Origin: Sphingobacterium spiritivorum ATCC 33861
GTDB lineage: Bacteria > Bacteroidota > Bacteroidia > Sphingobacteriales > Sphingobacteriaceae
Direction: 5' to 3'
Length of the DNA stretch: 64,000 nucleotides
Assembly (NCBI RefSeq): GCF_000143765.1
Contig: NZ_GL379771.1
Span: 372,001 to 436,000, forward strand
Made by a program: the position numbers and the translations under genes. This document shows, piece by piece, positions 7,936-15,710 of this stretch. The stretch's first letter is position 1, and the number at the start of each line of letters is the position of its first letter. The notes under the pieces are model-generated. The model searched no databases and had not been told where the DNA came from. It saw only the letters and a list, made by a program, of their open reading frames with translations.

Positions 7936-10900
7936 GTGCAATTAACGACGAAAATACGTATACTCCTTCTTATTCTTACCATCTCCTTCATGGGCACAGC
8001 CCTCACGATACATCTTACTATTACGGACAAAGATATGTTGGAGCTGGATAAAAATGAGCTTACCGCCAATATCCACAAAAAAGAAAGTATCATTGAGGAT
8101 CTGTTTGCAGATTCCACCATAATGAAGACATTTAAGAATGTGGAACAGTTTCCTCTGCAATCGGCAGATATACTGGAAAAATTTGCATCCGAAAAAGGCG
8201 TATTCCTCTATTTATATAAAGACAGTAAACCTGTACTCTGGAGTACGGATGTCTATGTACCTGTTACAGATGCAGGACTCAAGTCAAATACGACTTACAT
8301 GATCGAAAATAACCGGTCCTTTGTCGTAAAAAAGAAAACTGTAGGCGATGTCAATATACTTGCTCTTGTCCTCGTCAAGCGCTTATTCAACAGTAATAAT
8401 GAGTACCTGAAAAACACCTTCAATAAACAGCTTATAGACGACTCTAATCTGGAGATAGCAGACTATACAGATATACAGAACATACAGAATGTTTATAGCA
8501 AGGATGGAACCTATTTATTCTCTGTAAAACTAAAAAGCGGAAAACATGATAATGTATTTATCTTTCTGCAATTTATTTGCTGGGTATCTGCGATGTTCTG
8601 TTTTATTATCCTTACCCATAATATCTGTCTGAATCTGGCTAAAAAAGGGTTTGCCTGGCTTGGGGTTTTTATATTTGTATCGGTACTCGCGTCCTTGCGT
8701 TTCATCGATCTGCAGAGTAACTGGCTGGCCATGCACTCCAGCCTGGGAATATTCGACCCGAAATACTATGCGTATAATTCCGTTTTTCCAAACTTGTGGG
8801 CACTTACATTAACCAATCTGAGTTGCCTCTGGTGCCTCGCATTTATACATTCTGTATCGGACAAACTGATTCTGCCGCCTCAGCTGAAAAAGAAGATTAT
8901 TCCTTATCTGATATCCGGTCTTCTTGTATTCAGTATATACTTTTTTTACAATCTGCTGTTTCAGCATCTGGGCAGTCTGATCACGCATACCTCTATAGTG
9001 AGTTATGATTTCTCAAAAATAGCGGATTTAAGTAAATACAGTTGGTTAAATCTGTTTAACCTCTGTCTGGCGATACTTTCTCTATTCTTTTATATTGATA
9101 TTCTTTTGCGGCTTATTGATCAGCTGTTCGAGCAGGTCAGTATCAAGCTAAACATCCAACTGGCTGTATTAATTTTTTCGATGATCGTATACGCGCTGTT
9201 GGGAGAAAACAGTATAAATAATGTTCTGCTTGGTATCCTGATACTGCTTATTTTCCTGAGAAAATATGCTTTGGGGCAGTACCGCTTTTCCTTCTATATT
9301 GTCATACTTGTTATTGTTGCACTCTTCTCTTCTATTAATCATGATAAATACATGAAAATAAAAAAGCTGGAGAGTATGAAGTTGGTACTTAGTAATCTGG
9401 AAGCAGAAGATGATACCAATGCCATTTCCTTATTTATGGATATTGAGAAATCCATGAAAAACGATGAGCAACTGCAACACTTATTTCGACTTTCTGCAAA
9501 TCAGCAGAATGCAATTGAAATAACAGACTTCATTAAGAAAAAATACCTGAGCGGATACCTTTCCAAATTTGATTTTAACGGATATTACTATGCAAACAAT
9601 ATCCCTCTCGACAATTACTCTAATAATAAATTTGAAGAGTACAGAGAGAAGGTCATCAACAATTCTATCAAAGTAACAGAGAGCTTCTATCGTGTGAAAA
9701 GTGAGCTGGGTACACATGAATACTTCATGACCTTAAATCTGCCATTGGGGGACAATACTACCGCTAATATCTTCTTAAATCTCAAGAACAGAGCTTTCAG
9801 TTATATCCTGCCTTACCCGGAGATTTTGTCGGACAGCCGTACCACTTCATTACAGCAGGAGTCTTTTCTGAATAATTCTTTTGCACTGTATAAAGATAAG
9901 CAGCTGGTAACTCAATATGGTAAATACACGTATCCCAGCGCCGATAATAAATTCCCTGACAAAGTAGGCAAGTTTATAGAGATCGACGAACCGGGAGATT
10001 ATTTTCACCTTATGTATCGCCCGGATAGCCATACGACACTGGTAATCAGTCGGGCCAACCAGAATTTCTATGACTATCTGGCTGTTACCTGTTTCTTTTT
10101 TGTGCTTCTGTTTGTATTCTTTAGTGTTGTCGATATTGTGATCTATCTGATACAGACGATGACCCAGAAATCATTCAGGCTGAAGAGTATTAAATATCAT
10201 TTTATGATCCTTAAAAATACAATTCAGTACAGTACAAGGATTCAGACCATATTTATCGTATCCATCATATTCGCGATCCTCATATCTGGTGCATTGGCTT
10301 TCTACAATATTAACTCGAGACTGAGCCATGAAAGAGAAAATAACCGCATAAAATATATTGCTGAAGTCTCCAGGAAACTGGAGAATATGATGAACTCTGC
10401 AGAGAGTATGAATAGTAAGGAAACAGTAGAGTCTTATCTGAATATTCTGTCGCAAGCCATGACCACCGATTTTACCTTGTTCAATCGTAACGGAAGGCTC
10501 ATCTATTCATCCCAGCCGAAGATCTATGACTTAAAGCTCTTCTCCACATTTATTAACCCTACAGCTTACAAAAAACTATCATTAATCAAAAAGACAGAGA
10601 CCATAGAACCAGAGAAGGTCGGTGATTTTGAATTCTCTTCCAGCTATGCAAGTATCCGTAATGCTGATTATCAAATCGCCTATTACCTGAATATCCCTTA
10701 TTTTGCATCTAAAAAGGAAGAAAGTACCAGTATCAATCTGTTGCTCAATACGCTGATCAATATCTACACCATTATTATTATTGCATTCGGCTTCTTTGCG
10801 GTATATATTTCCAATAAGATTACTGCTCCTTTGGTGATGATCGGTAAGAAATTGTCACAGACAAATGTCGGTAAACAGAATGAACCACTCTTCTGGCAAC

Positions 10901-11685
10901 GTAATGATGAAGTAGGTGCTTTGGTTAAAGAATACAACTTTATGCTGATCAAACTGGAGGAAAACTCCAAAAAGCTGATGGGCATAGAACGGGAGGCTGC
11001 ATGGAGAGAGATGGCCAAACAGATCGCTCATGAAATCAAAAATCCGCTGACTCCAATGAAACTTGGAATTCAGCAATTGTCCCGATCTTATAAGGAAAAT
11101 GATCCACGCTTTGAGGAACGCTTTAATCGGATCTCTACCTCCTTTATCGAACAGATAGACAGCTTATCGCATATTGCCAGTGAATTTTCAGCATTTGCCA
11201 AGCTTCCGGATACCCGGTTTGAAAAGGTGGATATTATTCAAAAGATCAACAAATCCGTTTCATTTTACAGCACAAATACACAGGCTAAGATTATCGTTAC
11301 AAATCATGCTGATTCTAATGAAATATTCGTGTTGGGTGATAAAGATCAGTTATTAAGAACTTTTAATAATCTCATCAAGAACGCAATTGAAGCCGGTCTG
11401 GGTCGCAGAAAACTCAAAATAGACTTTGATATCTATGCTAATCCGAATGAAATGGTGGAAATACATATCACAGATAATGGGAACGGAATATCGGATGAAG
11501 CACTACCCAAGATTTTCCAGGCTAACTTTACAACCAAGAGTTCAGGAACCGGCCTGGGTCTCGCTTTCGTTAAACAAACCATTGAAGGTATGCGGGGAAC
11601 CATAGATTTCAAAACTACAGCTGGAAAGGGAACAGTATTTATTATACATATCCCATTTTACCATACAATGATTAAAGATATCTAA
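7936..11685 (+). CDS. Large multi-pass sensor histidine kinase, NtrY-like transmitter
   Basis: About 1249 residues. TM1 lies at roughly residues 6-27, followed by an extracytoplasmic stretch. A block of about eight membrane helices (roughly 215-470) comes next, then a second extracytoplasmic region, two more helices, a third extracytoplasmic loop and a last helix. The cytoplasmic part holds HAMP, HisKA and HATPase_c. The phospho-acceptor His1032 sits in AHEIKNPLTPMK, typical of NtrY-type kinases; NAIEAG and the glycine-rich GTGLGLAFVKQ loop mark the ATPase. The frame opens at 7891, but that GTG lies inside the sdhB terminator, so GTG 7936 is preferred; ATG 7990 would cut into TM1. No response regulator is adjacent. 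The signal is unknown. Confidence 0.85.
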   Translation: MQLTTKIRILLLILTISFMGTALTIHLTITDKDMLELDKNELTANIHKKESIIEDLFADSTIMKTFKNVEQFPLQSADILEKFASEKGVFLYLYKDSKPVLWSTDVYVPVTDAGLKSNTTYMIENNRSFVVKKKTVGDVNILALVLVKRLFNSNNEYLKNTFNKQLIDDSNLEIADYTDIQNIQNVYSKDGTYLFSVKLKSGKHDNVFIFLQFICWVSAMFCFIILTHNICLNLAKKGFAWLGVFIFVSVLASLRFIDLQSNWLAMHSSLGIFDPKYYAYNSVFPNLWALTLTNLSCLWCLAFIHSVSDKLILPPQLKKKIIPYLISGLLVFSIYFFYNLLFQHLGSLITHTSIVSYDFSKIADLSKYSWLNLFNLCLAILSLFFYIDILLRLIDQLFEQVSIKLNIQLAVLIFSMIVYALLGENSINNVLLGILILLIFLRKYALGQYRFSFYIVILVIVALFSSINHDKYMKIKKLESMKLVLSNLEAEDDTNAISLFMDIEKSMKNDEQLQHLFRLSANQQNAIEITDFIKKKYLSGYLSKFDFNGYYYANNIPLDNYSNNKFEEYREKVINNSIKVTESFYRVKSELGTHEYFMTLNLPLGDNTTANIFLNLKNRAFSYILPYPEILSDSRTTSLQQESFLNNSFALYKDKQLVTQYGKYTYPSADNKFPDKVGKFIEIDEPGDYFHLMYRPDSHTTLVISRANQNFYDYLAVTCFFFVLLFVFFSVVDIVIYLIQTMTQKSFRLKSIKYHFMILKNTIQYSTRIQTIFIVSIIFAILISGALAFYNINSRLSHERENNRIKYIAEVSRKLENMMNSAESMNSKETVESYLNILSQAMTTDFTLFNRNGRLIYSSQPKIYDLKLFSTFINPTAYKKLSLIKKTETIEPEKVGDFEFSSSYASIRNADYQIAYYLNIPYFASKKEESTSINLLLNTLINIYTIIIIAFGFFAVYISNKITAPLVMIGKKLSQTNVGKQNEPLFWQRNDEVGALVKEYNFMLIKLEENSKKLMGIEREAAWREMAKQIAHEIKNPLTPMKLGIQQLSRSYKENDPRFEERFNRISTSFIEQIDSLSHIASEFSAFAKLPDTRFEKVDIIQKINKSVSFYSTNTQAKIIVTNHADSNEIFVLGDKDQLLRTFNNLIKNAIEAGLGRRKLKIDFDIYANPNEMVEIHITDNGNGISDEALPKIFQANFTTKSSGTGLGLAFVKQTIEGMRGTIDFKTTAGKGTVFIIHIPFYHTMIKDI

Positions 11686-11716
11686 CCGTTACAACGTTGT
11701 TAGTTACCTGTTTAAC

Positions 11717-11760
11717 AAACAAAAAGGGTTTTGTAGTGATACAAAACCCTTTTATTGTTT
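11717..11760. terminator. Bidirectional terminator between convergent genes
   Basis: Long inverted repeat (AAACAAAAAGGGTTTTGTA paired with a near-complement ending in TTTATTGTTT) around loop GTGA, with A-rich and T-rich flanks. It serves both the sensor kinase (plus) and the coiled-coil protein gene (minus). Confidence 0.85.
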
Positions 11761-11784
11761 AGTTTAGTTTGTACTAAGATCTTA

Positions 11785-12717
11785 TTACTTCAGTATTACA
11801 CTGGATCTGCCCATTATAGCATTGTCAGCATATAGCAATATGGTATAAGCACCTTTAGCAAAATCTTTACCCTCTTCCTGCCACAAAAACTTATACTCTT
11901 CTCCATTGTTTGTAAAGTTGATACTTTCCTTAAATGTGTACTGAAGTTTCTCTCCGTGTACATAGAAAATGTCGTTTGACTGTGCAATAAGATTACCCTG
12001 AGGATTAATAATTCTTACAAATATTTCCTTTGCACCTGTCTTAGCCAACGTATTATCTGCTATTGTAAAATTAATCTCCAACTTATCTACACGCTTAGCT
12101 CTTGTTTCCACTTCTACCCGTCCCTTTCTTTTTTCCTGAAGACCATTGATAGTAATGTTTGAAACTTTAACTGCAGAAGCAGTTGTTACTTTTTCTTTTA
12201 AGTCGGAATTATGTGCAGTCAGACCGCTAATTTTTGATTCTCCCTCTGAGACTTTGCTATTGAGAATTTCGTTCTCTTTTTTCAGCATTTCATTCTTTGC
12301 TTTCAGATCAGCTATATCTGTTTTCAGTCCGGATACATCTACTTTTAAGGAAGCCACTATTTTTCTTGCTTGATTGAGTTGTTCAGTAGTCAGCACATTT
12401 GCTTCTAATTCTTTACGCAGATCCGAAATAATTTTACGAGCCTGTAATTCGGATCTTTTCATCGCCTCACTCAAAGCAACATTCTCCTCATTCAGATTAT
12501 CTAATTCTGCTTCTATTCTATCTATCTCAATCTGCAGACTTTCCTTCTGCACCGTTAGTGTATAAACCTTCTCACCGGAAGACCTGAACTTTACATAGAA
12601 ATAGATATTAGTTGCCAGCAAAGCAGCGATTGCGATTATAAAAAAATAAATCTTTGAACTATCTCTTTTTCTTTGTCCCTCTTTTTCCTTTTCCCTTACT
12701 TCATCTACCATTTCCAT
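11785..12717 (-). CDS. Membrane-anchored coiled-coil protein, unknown function
   Basis: 310 residues. A charged cytoplasmic N-terminus (1-22) precedes one membrane helix (about 23-43). A long heptad-rich coiled coil follows (about 50-180, many E/K/L with repeated LK and AEL), then a C-terminal domain of about 120 residues (from NITINGLQEKRKGRVEVETRA) that looks beta-rich. VRIINPQGNLIAQS and the end AKGAYTILLYADNAIMG suggest an immunoglobulin-like fold. The type is familiar as a conserved Bacteroidota hypothetical, but I do not recognise a named family. It is a single-gene unit facing the sensor kinase, so no functional link is implied. Confidence 0.7.
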   Translation of the reverse strand: MEMVDEVREKEKEGQRKRDSSKIYFFIIAIAALLATNIYFYVKFRSSGEKVYTLTVQKESLQIEIDRIEAELDNLNEENVALSEAMKRSELQARKIISDLRKELEANVLTTEQLNQARKIVASLKVDVSGLKTDIADLKAKNEMLKKENEILNSKVSEGESKISGLTAHNSDLKEKVTTASAVKVSNITINGLQEKRKGRVEVETRAKRVDKLEINFTIADNTLAKTGAKEIFVRIINPQGNLIAQSNDIFYVHGEKLQYTFKESINFTNNGEEYKFLWQEEGKDFAKGAYTILLYADNAIMGRSSVILK

Positions 12718-12925
12718 AATTATTAATTACCATTCATTTCTGCTTTCATAGATGGATGATTTGCATCTTTGACAACAGCAAAAAATGTTCCAATTTAGGC
12801 CATCAAAACAAAAAATATATGTTACAACACAATAAACAATAAATTTAATCTCCCACTGCCATTTTTTCTTTTCTGCACTGACAACTTACAAAACAGTCTT
12901 CCGGCACAAATAGCAGACAGTAAAG

Positions 12926-12957
12926 CACAAAAAAACGCAGGCCATGTAGCCTGCGTT
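12926..12957 (-). terminator. Rho-independent terminator of the lipocalin-like gene
   Basis: Stem AACGCAGGC / GCCTGCGTT (12934-12942 and 12949-12957) with loop CATGTA; on the minus strand it is followed by a T-run. Confidence 0.85.
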
Positions 12958-12985
12958 CCATGTATTATTATCTGTTATCAGCTAT

Positions 12986-13552
12986 TTATCTTACAGCTTT
13001 TGAAAAGTTGAAGACTAAATAACCTGTACCATTGTCTAAATCAACAGGCATTTTCATCACTAGTTTCTCTCCGTCGGAGAAAGATAAGTCCATACGGTAT
13101 CCTGTTGTAACATTTCTTGCCTTATCTCCTGAATATATTTTTTTGAACTGAAATTGCGGCTGACCACCCATTTTTCCTGGATTATAGATTGACCATACAA
13201 TATTACGTACAGCTCCTTTAGCACACAATGTACCTTCTGCGGTAAATTCTATACTTCCTTTACCATTCGATGGAAAATTCCACACACTTCCTTCAAAGCA
13301 CTCTGCAGGAGCTTCCTCAAAAACAGTTTTAATGGTATAGGCTGCAGGGATGTTCTCACGGGTAATAGTATTAAGAATCCATGTACCTTTTACACCACCT
13401 TTCCACTCAGAGGCACTCGGTCCGTCATTTACTTCTGTACTGGAAGAGTTTGAGCTACCTGAAGAAGACGTAGTCTTTCTCTGTGCTCCACACGATGAAA
13501 ACAAGAAAACACCTGCTAGAATCGCTACGAAAGTCAAAATATGTTTACGCAT
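12986..13552 (-). CDS. Lipocalin-like lipoprotein
   Basis: 188 residues with a lipoprotein signal (hydrophobic 5-18, lipobox FSSC with Cys21), then a Ser/Thr-rich spacer (about 26-48). The globular domain opens with GGVKGTWILNTI, the usual start of Bacteroidota lipocalin-like domains (G-x-W at strand A), and has two Cys (in PAECFEGS and TLCAKG) that could form a disulfide. Predicted to be anchored in the outer membrane facing the periplasm or surface. No enzymatic role is suggested. It has its own terminator and shares a 59-bp divergent promoter region with the next gene. Confidence 0.65.
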   Translation of the reverse strand: MRKHILTFVAILAGVFLFSSCGAQRKTTSSSGSSNSSSTEVNDGPSASEWKGGVKGTWILNTITRENIPAAYTIKTVFEEAPAECFEGSVWNFPSNGKGSIEFTAEGTLCAKGAVRNIVWSIYNPGKMGGQPQFQFKKIYSGDKARNVTTGYRMDLSFSDGEKLVMKMPVDLDNGTGYLVFNFSKAVR

Positions 13553-13581
13553 AGTTTAAGAATTATATAAATCAATCTTTG

Positions 13582-13597
13582 TATGTTTGCAAATATA
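13582..13597. promoter_or_regulatory. Overlapping face-to-face -7 boxes in a divergent promoter
   Basis: TATGTTTG (13582-13589, plus) is followed directly by CAAATATA (13590-13597), which reads TATATTTG on the minus strand. Both fit TAnnTTTG and together form a near-perfect 16-bp palindrome between the lipocalin-like gene and the small membrane protein gene. The -33 elements are not obvious. Confidence 0.4.
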
Positions 13598-13611
13598 CAA
13601 ATTACAAAACC

Positions 13612-13941
13612 ATGAACGAGCATTCCAAAAATCATACCACAAGCAAATTGGTTGCAAAAGTTTTATTGCGATTGTTCATAATCATTCTGGGACTTGCTGC
13701 GTTTCCATTTGTATCCGGAAAATCCCAACAACTGGACAAATCTTATGTATATTTTGAGCATAAATGGTTTTTGGTATTCCCTTTTTTACTTTTCGCCATA
13801 TTCGTTGTTTTGCTGATAATAATGCTTAAAGAGAAGTATAAAAAAACAGATATCAACTGGCTCTTTTCACTTTCAGCATTAATGCTGATCGGATATCTGA
13901 TTATGCTTTACACCCGAATTTATCCAATGTTTAACATGTAA
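13612..13941 (+). CDS. Small membrane protein, unknown function
   Basis: 109 residues from MNEHSKNHTT. The frame is open from 13579, but that ATG overlaps the putative promoter element, so the internal ATG at 13612 is preferred. Three membrane segments are predicted (about 16-35, 56-77, 86-104). I do not recognise a family. It precedes the flippase-like gene by 74 bp, which include a candidate promoter, so a shared operon is uncertain. Confidence 0.6.
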   Translation: MNEHSKNHTTSKLVAKVLLRLFIIILGLAAFPFVSGKSQQLDKSYVYFEHKWFLVFPFLLFAIFVVLLIIMLKEKYKKTDINWLFSLSALMLIGYLIMLYTRIYPMFNM

Positions 13942-13969
13942 TCTCCTTTAAAGGACCTGAAGTTTTTAT

Positions 13970-13977
13970 TACCTTTG
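13970..13977 (+). promoter_or_regulatory. Putative -7 element for the flippase-like/SDR operon
   Basis: TACCTTTG fits TAnnTTTG, 38 bp before the start codon of the flippase-like gene. No good -33 TTTG is seen. Confidence 0.35.
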
Positions 13978-14015
13978 AGCCGCTAATCTCTGAAAGTGAT
14001 TAGTTTTACATACAC

Positions 14016-14930
14016 ATGAACAAAAAGAAGTACTGGAATATTCTTAAAAATATACTCAAAGTTGTTGTCACTATAGGAGCTTTATACTGGGTATTCAGCA
14101 AAGTCGATATAAAAGACCTGGTAGAAGCCATCCGCAATAGTAATCCGTTATTCTTATTTCTCGCATTTTTAGCCTTCCTCCTTTCTATCTTTATCTCTTC
14201 TTCCCGATTACTTAGTTTTCTAAAAGGAATAGGTCTGGACGTAAGTGAAAAATACAACTTCAAACTCTATCAGCTGGGCTTATTTTATAATCTCTTTCTG
14301 CCCGGAGGGATAGGAGGAGACGGATATAAGATCTATTTTCTCCGCAAAAAATTCAAAATCAAAGGCCGCAAATTACTGAGTGCCTTGTTTTTCGACCGTC
14401 TGAGCGGACTATGGGCGCTATGTCTGATTATATCTGCTCTGATTATGTTCATGCCTCAGCTGAAAATACCAAACGCACTTACAGCAGCATGTTTTATCTC
14501 GGGTACGATAGTCTATTATCTGGTAATATGGAAGTTTTTTCCGGATTTTAAGCCTCGGTTTTTCAGAACACATATCAAAGCGATAGGCGTACAGTCCATG
14601 CAGGTTGTGTCTGCGATAATGATCCTGTACGCACTGGGATTTGAAGGAAAATTCTCTCCTTATCTTTTTCTTTTCCTGGCTTCTTCTCTGGTAGCTATCA
14701 TTCCTTTTTCAGTGGGAGGTCTGGGTATGCGTGAGATTGTGTATATGTGGGGAGCAAAGATCTTTTATCTGGATTCGCACCTTGCGGTATTGATCAGTTT
14801 ATTATTTTATATTATTTCTGCTTTAGTTTCAGTGTCCGGTGCTTATTATGTCTTCAACCCCAAAGGTCTGGGAGAAGAAAAGTTACCATCCCCAGAAGAG
14901 GTTGAACAAAGCAGAATAGAAGAAGATTAA
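14016..14930 (+). CDS. Flippase-like membrane protein (lysylphosphatidylglycerol synthase TM-region family)
   Basis: 304 residues with about eight membrane helices. LPGGIGGDGYKIYFLRKKF and FDRLSGLWALC in the first half and IPFSVGGLGMREIVYMWG in the second half are signatures of the UPF0104/LPG synthase TM family, thought to translocate lipids or lipid-linked glycans. The aminoacyl-transferase domain of MprF is absent. It is followed after 6 bp by an SDR gene, so the two are probably co-transcribed. A second, divergent member of the family is at 23121-24119. The substrate is unknown. Confidence 0.8.
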   Translation: MNKKKYWNILKNILKVVVTIGALYWVFSKVDIKDLVEAIRNSNPLFLFLAFLAFLLSIFISSSRLLSFLKGIGLDVSEKYNFKLYQLGLFYNLFLPGGIGGDGYKIYFLRKKFKIKGRKLLSALFFDRLSGLWALCLIISALIMFMPQLKIPNALTAACFISGTIVYYLVIWKFFPDFKPRFFRTHIKAIGVQSMQVVSAIMILYALGFEGKFSPYLFLFLASSLVAIIPFSVGGLGMREIVYMWGAKIFYLDSHLAVLISLLFYIISALVSVSGAYYVFNPKGLGEEKLPSPEEVEQSRIEED

Positions 14931-14936
14931 ATTATT

Positions 14937-15647
14937 ATGGCAAATATAGTTATAACAGGAGCGAGCAGCGGAATCGGATTTGAAGCAGTCCTCGATCTGA
15001 CAGCAAATAAAGAGAATAACGTCATCGCTTTAGCAAGATCTGCAGATAAACTCAGAAAATTACATGAAATTGCTTCTTCTCTAAATTACGATGGTGGAAA
15101 ACTGTATCCGGCTCAATTCGACATTGTATATGATAATTACCCGGAAATATTGGTCCCGTTCATTCAGTCTAAGTTTGATAGTGTAGATATTCTGATCAAT
15201 AATGCCGGAGCATTGGTCTACAAGCCTTTTCTGGAAACCAGTGCGGAAGACTTTGCGACAATGCTTCAGACCAATGTATTGGGGCATGTAAATATGATAC
15301 GACATGTAGCGCCTTTGATGAAAAACGGAGGGCATATCGTCAATATAAGCAGTATGGGAGGATTTCAGGGTTCCGTAAAATTCCCGGGACTGTCTGCCTA
15401 TTCAGCAAGTAAAGGCGCTCTGGGGGTATTGACAGAATGTCTGGCAGAAGAGTTTAAGGAGCAGGGTATCAAAGTAAACTGCCTCGCACTTGGATCATCC
15501 CAGACCGAAATGTTTGAGACAGCCTTTCCTGGTGTAGAAGCAGGTACACTAGCTTTTGAAATGGGTAGATATATTGCTGAATTCGCACAAAACGGAAGCA
15601 AGTATTATAACGGTAAAATATTACCCGTATCCAATACGACTCCATAA
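14937..15647 (+). CDS. Short-chain dehydrogenase/reductase
   Basis: 236-residue classical SDR. The cofactor-binding motif TGASSGIG is at residues 7-14, NNAG at 88-91, a catalytic Ser in NISSMGG (138/139), and Tyr155 and Lys159 in YSASK. NAD(P)H-dependent oxidation or reduction of an unknown substrate is expected in the cytoplasm. Coupling to the flippase-like gene (6 bp apart) hints at a lipid or glycan substrate, but this is inference. It ends at a strong bidirectional terminator. Confidence 0.88.
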   Translation: MANIVITGASSGIGFEAVLDLTANKENNVIALARSADKLRKLHEIASSLNYDGGKLYPAQFDIVYDNYPEILVPFIQSKFDSVDILINNAGALVYKPFLETSAEDFATMLQTNVLGHVNMIRHVAPLMKNGGHIVNISSMGGFQGSVKFPGLSAYSASKGALGVLTECLAEEFKEQGIKVNCLALGSSQTEMFETAFPGVEAGTLAFEMGRYIAEFAQNGSKYYNGKILPVSNTTP

Positions 15648-15664
15648 TAAGAGCATATATAATA

Positions 15665-15702
15665 AAACAAAAAGCCAGACGATTATGTCTGGCTTTTTGT
15701 TT
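15665..15702. terminator. Bidirectional terminator between SDR and GH2 genes
   Basis: AACAAAAAGCCAGAC / GTCTGGCTTTTTGTT around a short loop, with A-rich and T-rich flanks. It serves the two convergent genes. Confidence 0.88.
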
Positions 15703-15710
15703 GAATTACA

